NCBI GenBank assembly: GCA_000715605.1
Contig: KL568574.1
Coordinates: 148,913-155,391, forward strand
Length of the DNA: 6,479 nucleotides
Reading direction: 5' to 3'
DNA from: Streptomyces speibonae
GTDB lineage: Bacteria; Actinomycetota; Actinomycetes; Streptomycetales; Streptomycetaceae
Positions 6,121 through 6,479 of the stretch are shown one piece after another; position 1 is the first letter of the stretch; the number at the start of each line of letters is the position of its first letter. A program made the translations under genes and the position numbers. The notes under the pieces are model-generated. The model was not told the origin of the DNA. It searched no databases and was given only the letters and a program-made list of their open reading frames with translations.

Positions 6121-6479
6121 ATGCTGGACATCGCCGAGGACCTGAGCCGGTGGGTCGGGCAGGGCCGTGACTTCGCGGTCGCCACCGTGGTCGCGGTCGG
6201 CGGCAGCGCGCCCCGGCAGCCCGGGGCCGCGCTGGCCGTGGACGCCGACGGCACGGCGGTCGGCTCGGTCTCCGGCGGGTGCGTGGAGGGCGCGGTGTAC
6301 GAGCTGTGCGAGCAGGCGCTGGCGGACGGCGAGACCGTACTCCAGCGTTTCGGCTACAGCGACGACGACGCCTTCGCGGTCGGTCTGACCTGCGGCGGCA
6401 TCATCGACATCCTGGTCACCCCGGTACGGGCGGCGGACCCCGCCCGCCCGGTGCTCGCGTCCGCGCTCGCCGCCGCTGC
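6121..6479 (+). CDS. xdhC: XdhC/CoxI family molybdenum-cofactor maturation protein, N-terminal part (truncated)
   Basis: The first 119 codons of an XdhC/CoxI-family protein, open at the right edge. The visible part is the N-terminal XdhC_CoxI domain: TVVAVGGSAPRQPGAALAV (22-40), GSVSGGCVEGAVYELC (48-63) and GLTCGGIIDILVTPV (88-102). C54 in GGCVE and C91 in LTCGG are the conserved cysteines. In Rhodobacter capsulatus the XdhC protein binds molybdenum cofactor, aids its sulfuration and delivers it to the apo-dehydrogenase without being part of the finished enzyme. The same job is inferred here, with the pucD product as client. The usual C-terminal Rossmann-like domain lies beyond the window. 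The start is fixed by GAGGAG at 6-base spacing. It is last in the visible operon and equivalent in role to B. subtilis PucA. It should not be confused with the E. coli iron-sulfur subunit also called XdhC. Confidence 0.9.
   Translation, partial: MLDIAEDLSRWVGQGRDFAVATVVAVGGSAPRQPGAALAVDADGTAVGSVSGGCVEGAVYELCEQALADGETVLQRFGYSDDDAFAVGLTCGGIIDILVTPVRAADPARPVLASALAAA

Noticed and set aside
4566..6254. 562-codon open frame on the minus strand opposite the permease
   Set aside because: Its product is highly polar and repetitive (Asp/Glu/His/Arg/Gly), typical of antisense shadow in GC-rich DNA, and it spans three plus-strand features.

Overview
The window looks like Streptomyces or a close relative. 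GC is very high (roughly 70% by eye), third codon positions are nearly all G or C, and the genes are tightly packed with short Shine-Dalgarno sequences and one TAATG start/stop overlap. The proteins are of the type found in streptomycete purine-degradation loci. This is an attribution from composition and protein character, with no database search.

Layout. Positions 1-279 (minus strand) are the 5' end of a pucR-type regulator that runs off the left edge. A 268-base, comparatively AT-richer divergent intergenic region (280-547) holds two inverted repeats that look like operators. Three plus-strand genes then encode a split xanthine dehydrogenase: FAD subunit (548-1438), 2Fe-2S subunit (1438-2010) and molybdopterin subunit (2013-4397). 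They overlap or are 2 bases apart, so they are surely co-transcribed. A 216-base gap (4398-4613) carries an 11-bp perfect hairpin and a second, bulged hairpin. Next come an AzgA/PbuG-type NCS2 nucleobase permease (4614-6071) and, 49 bases later, the start of an XdhC/CoxI-family maturation factor (6121 to the right edge, incomplete).

How it works together. The permease probably brings in a purine base, most likely hypoxanthine, guanine or adenine from its family. The trimeric Mo/Fe-S/FAD enzyme oxidises hypoxanthine and xanthine towards urate, passing electrons Mo -> 2x[2Fe-2S] -> FAD. The XdhC-family protein prepares and inserts the sulfurated molybdenum cofactor, and PucR senses purine or nitrogen status and controls the divergent promoters. 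The molybdenum subunit keeps the residues aligned with the purine-binding and catalytic residues of bovine xanthine oxidoreductase (E267, R302, E758 here), which supports a real purine hydroxylase rather than another member of the superfamily.

I see no mobile elements, tRNA/rRNA, CRISPR or broken genes. The coding content is conventional. The points worth a second look are the palindromes in the divergent promoter region, the structured gap before the permease, a roughly 30-residue insertion in the 2Fe-2S subunit, and a variant signature in the permease.
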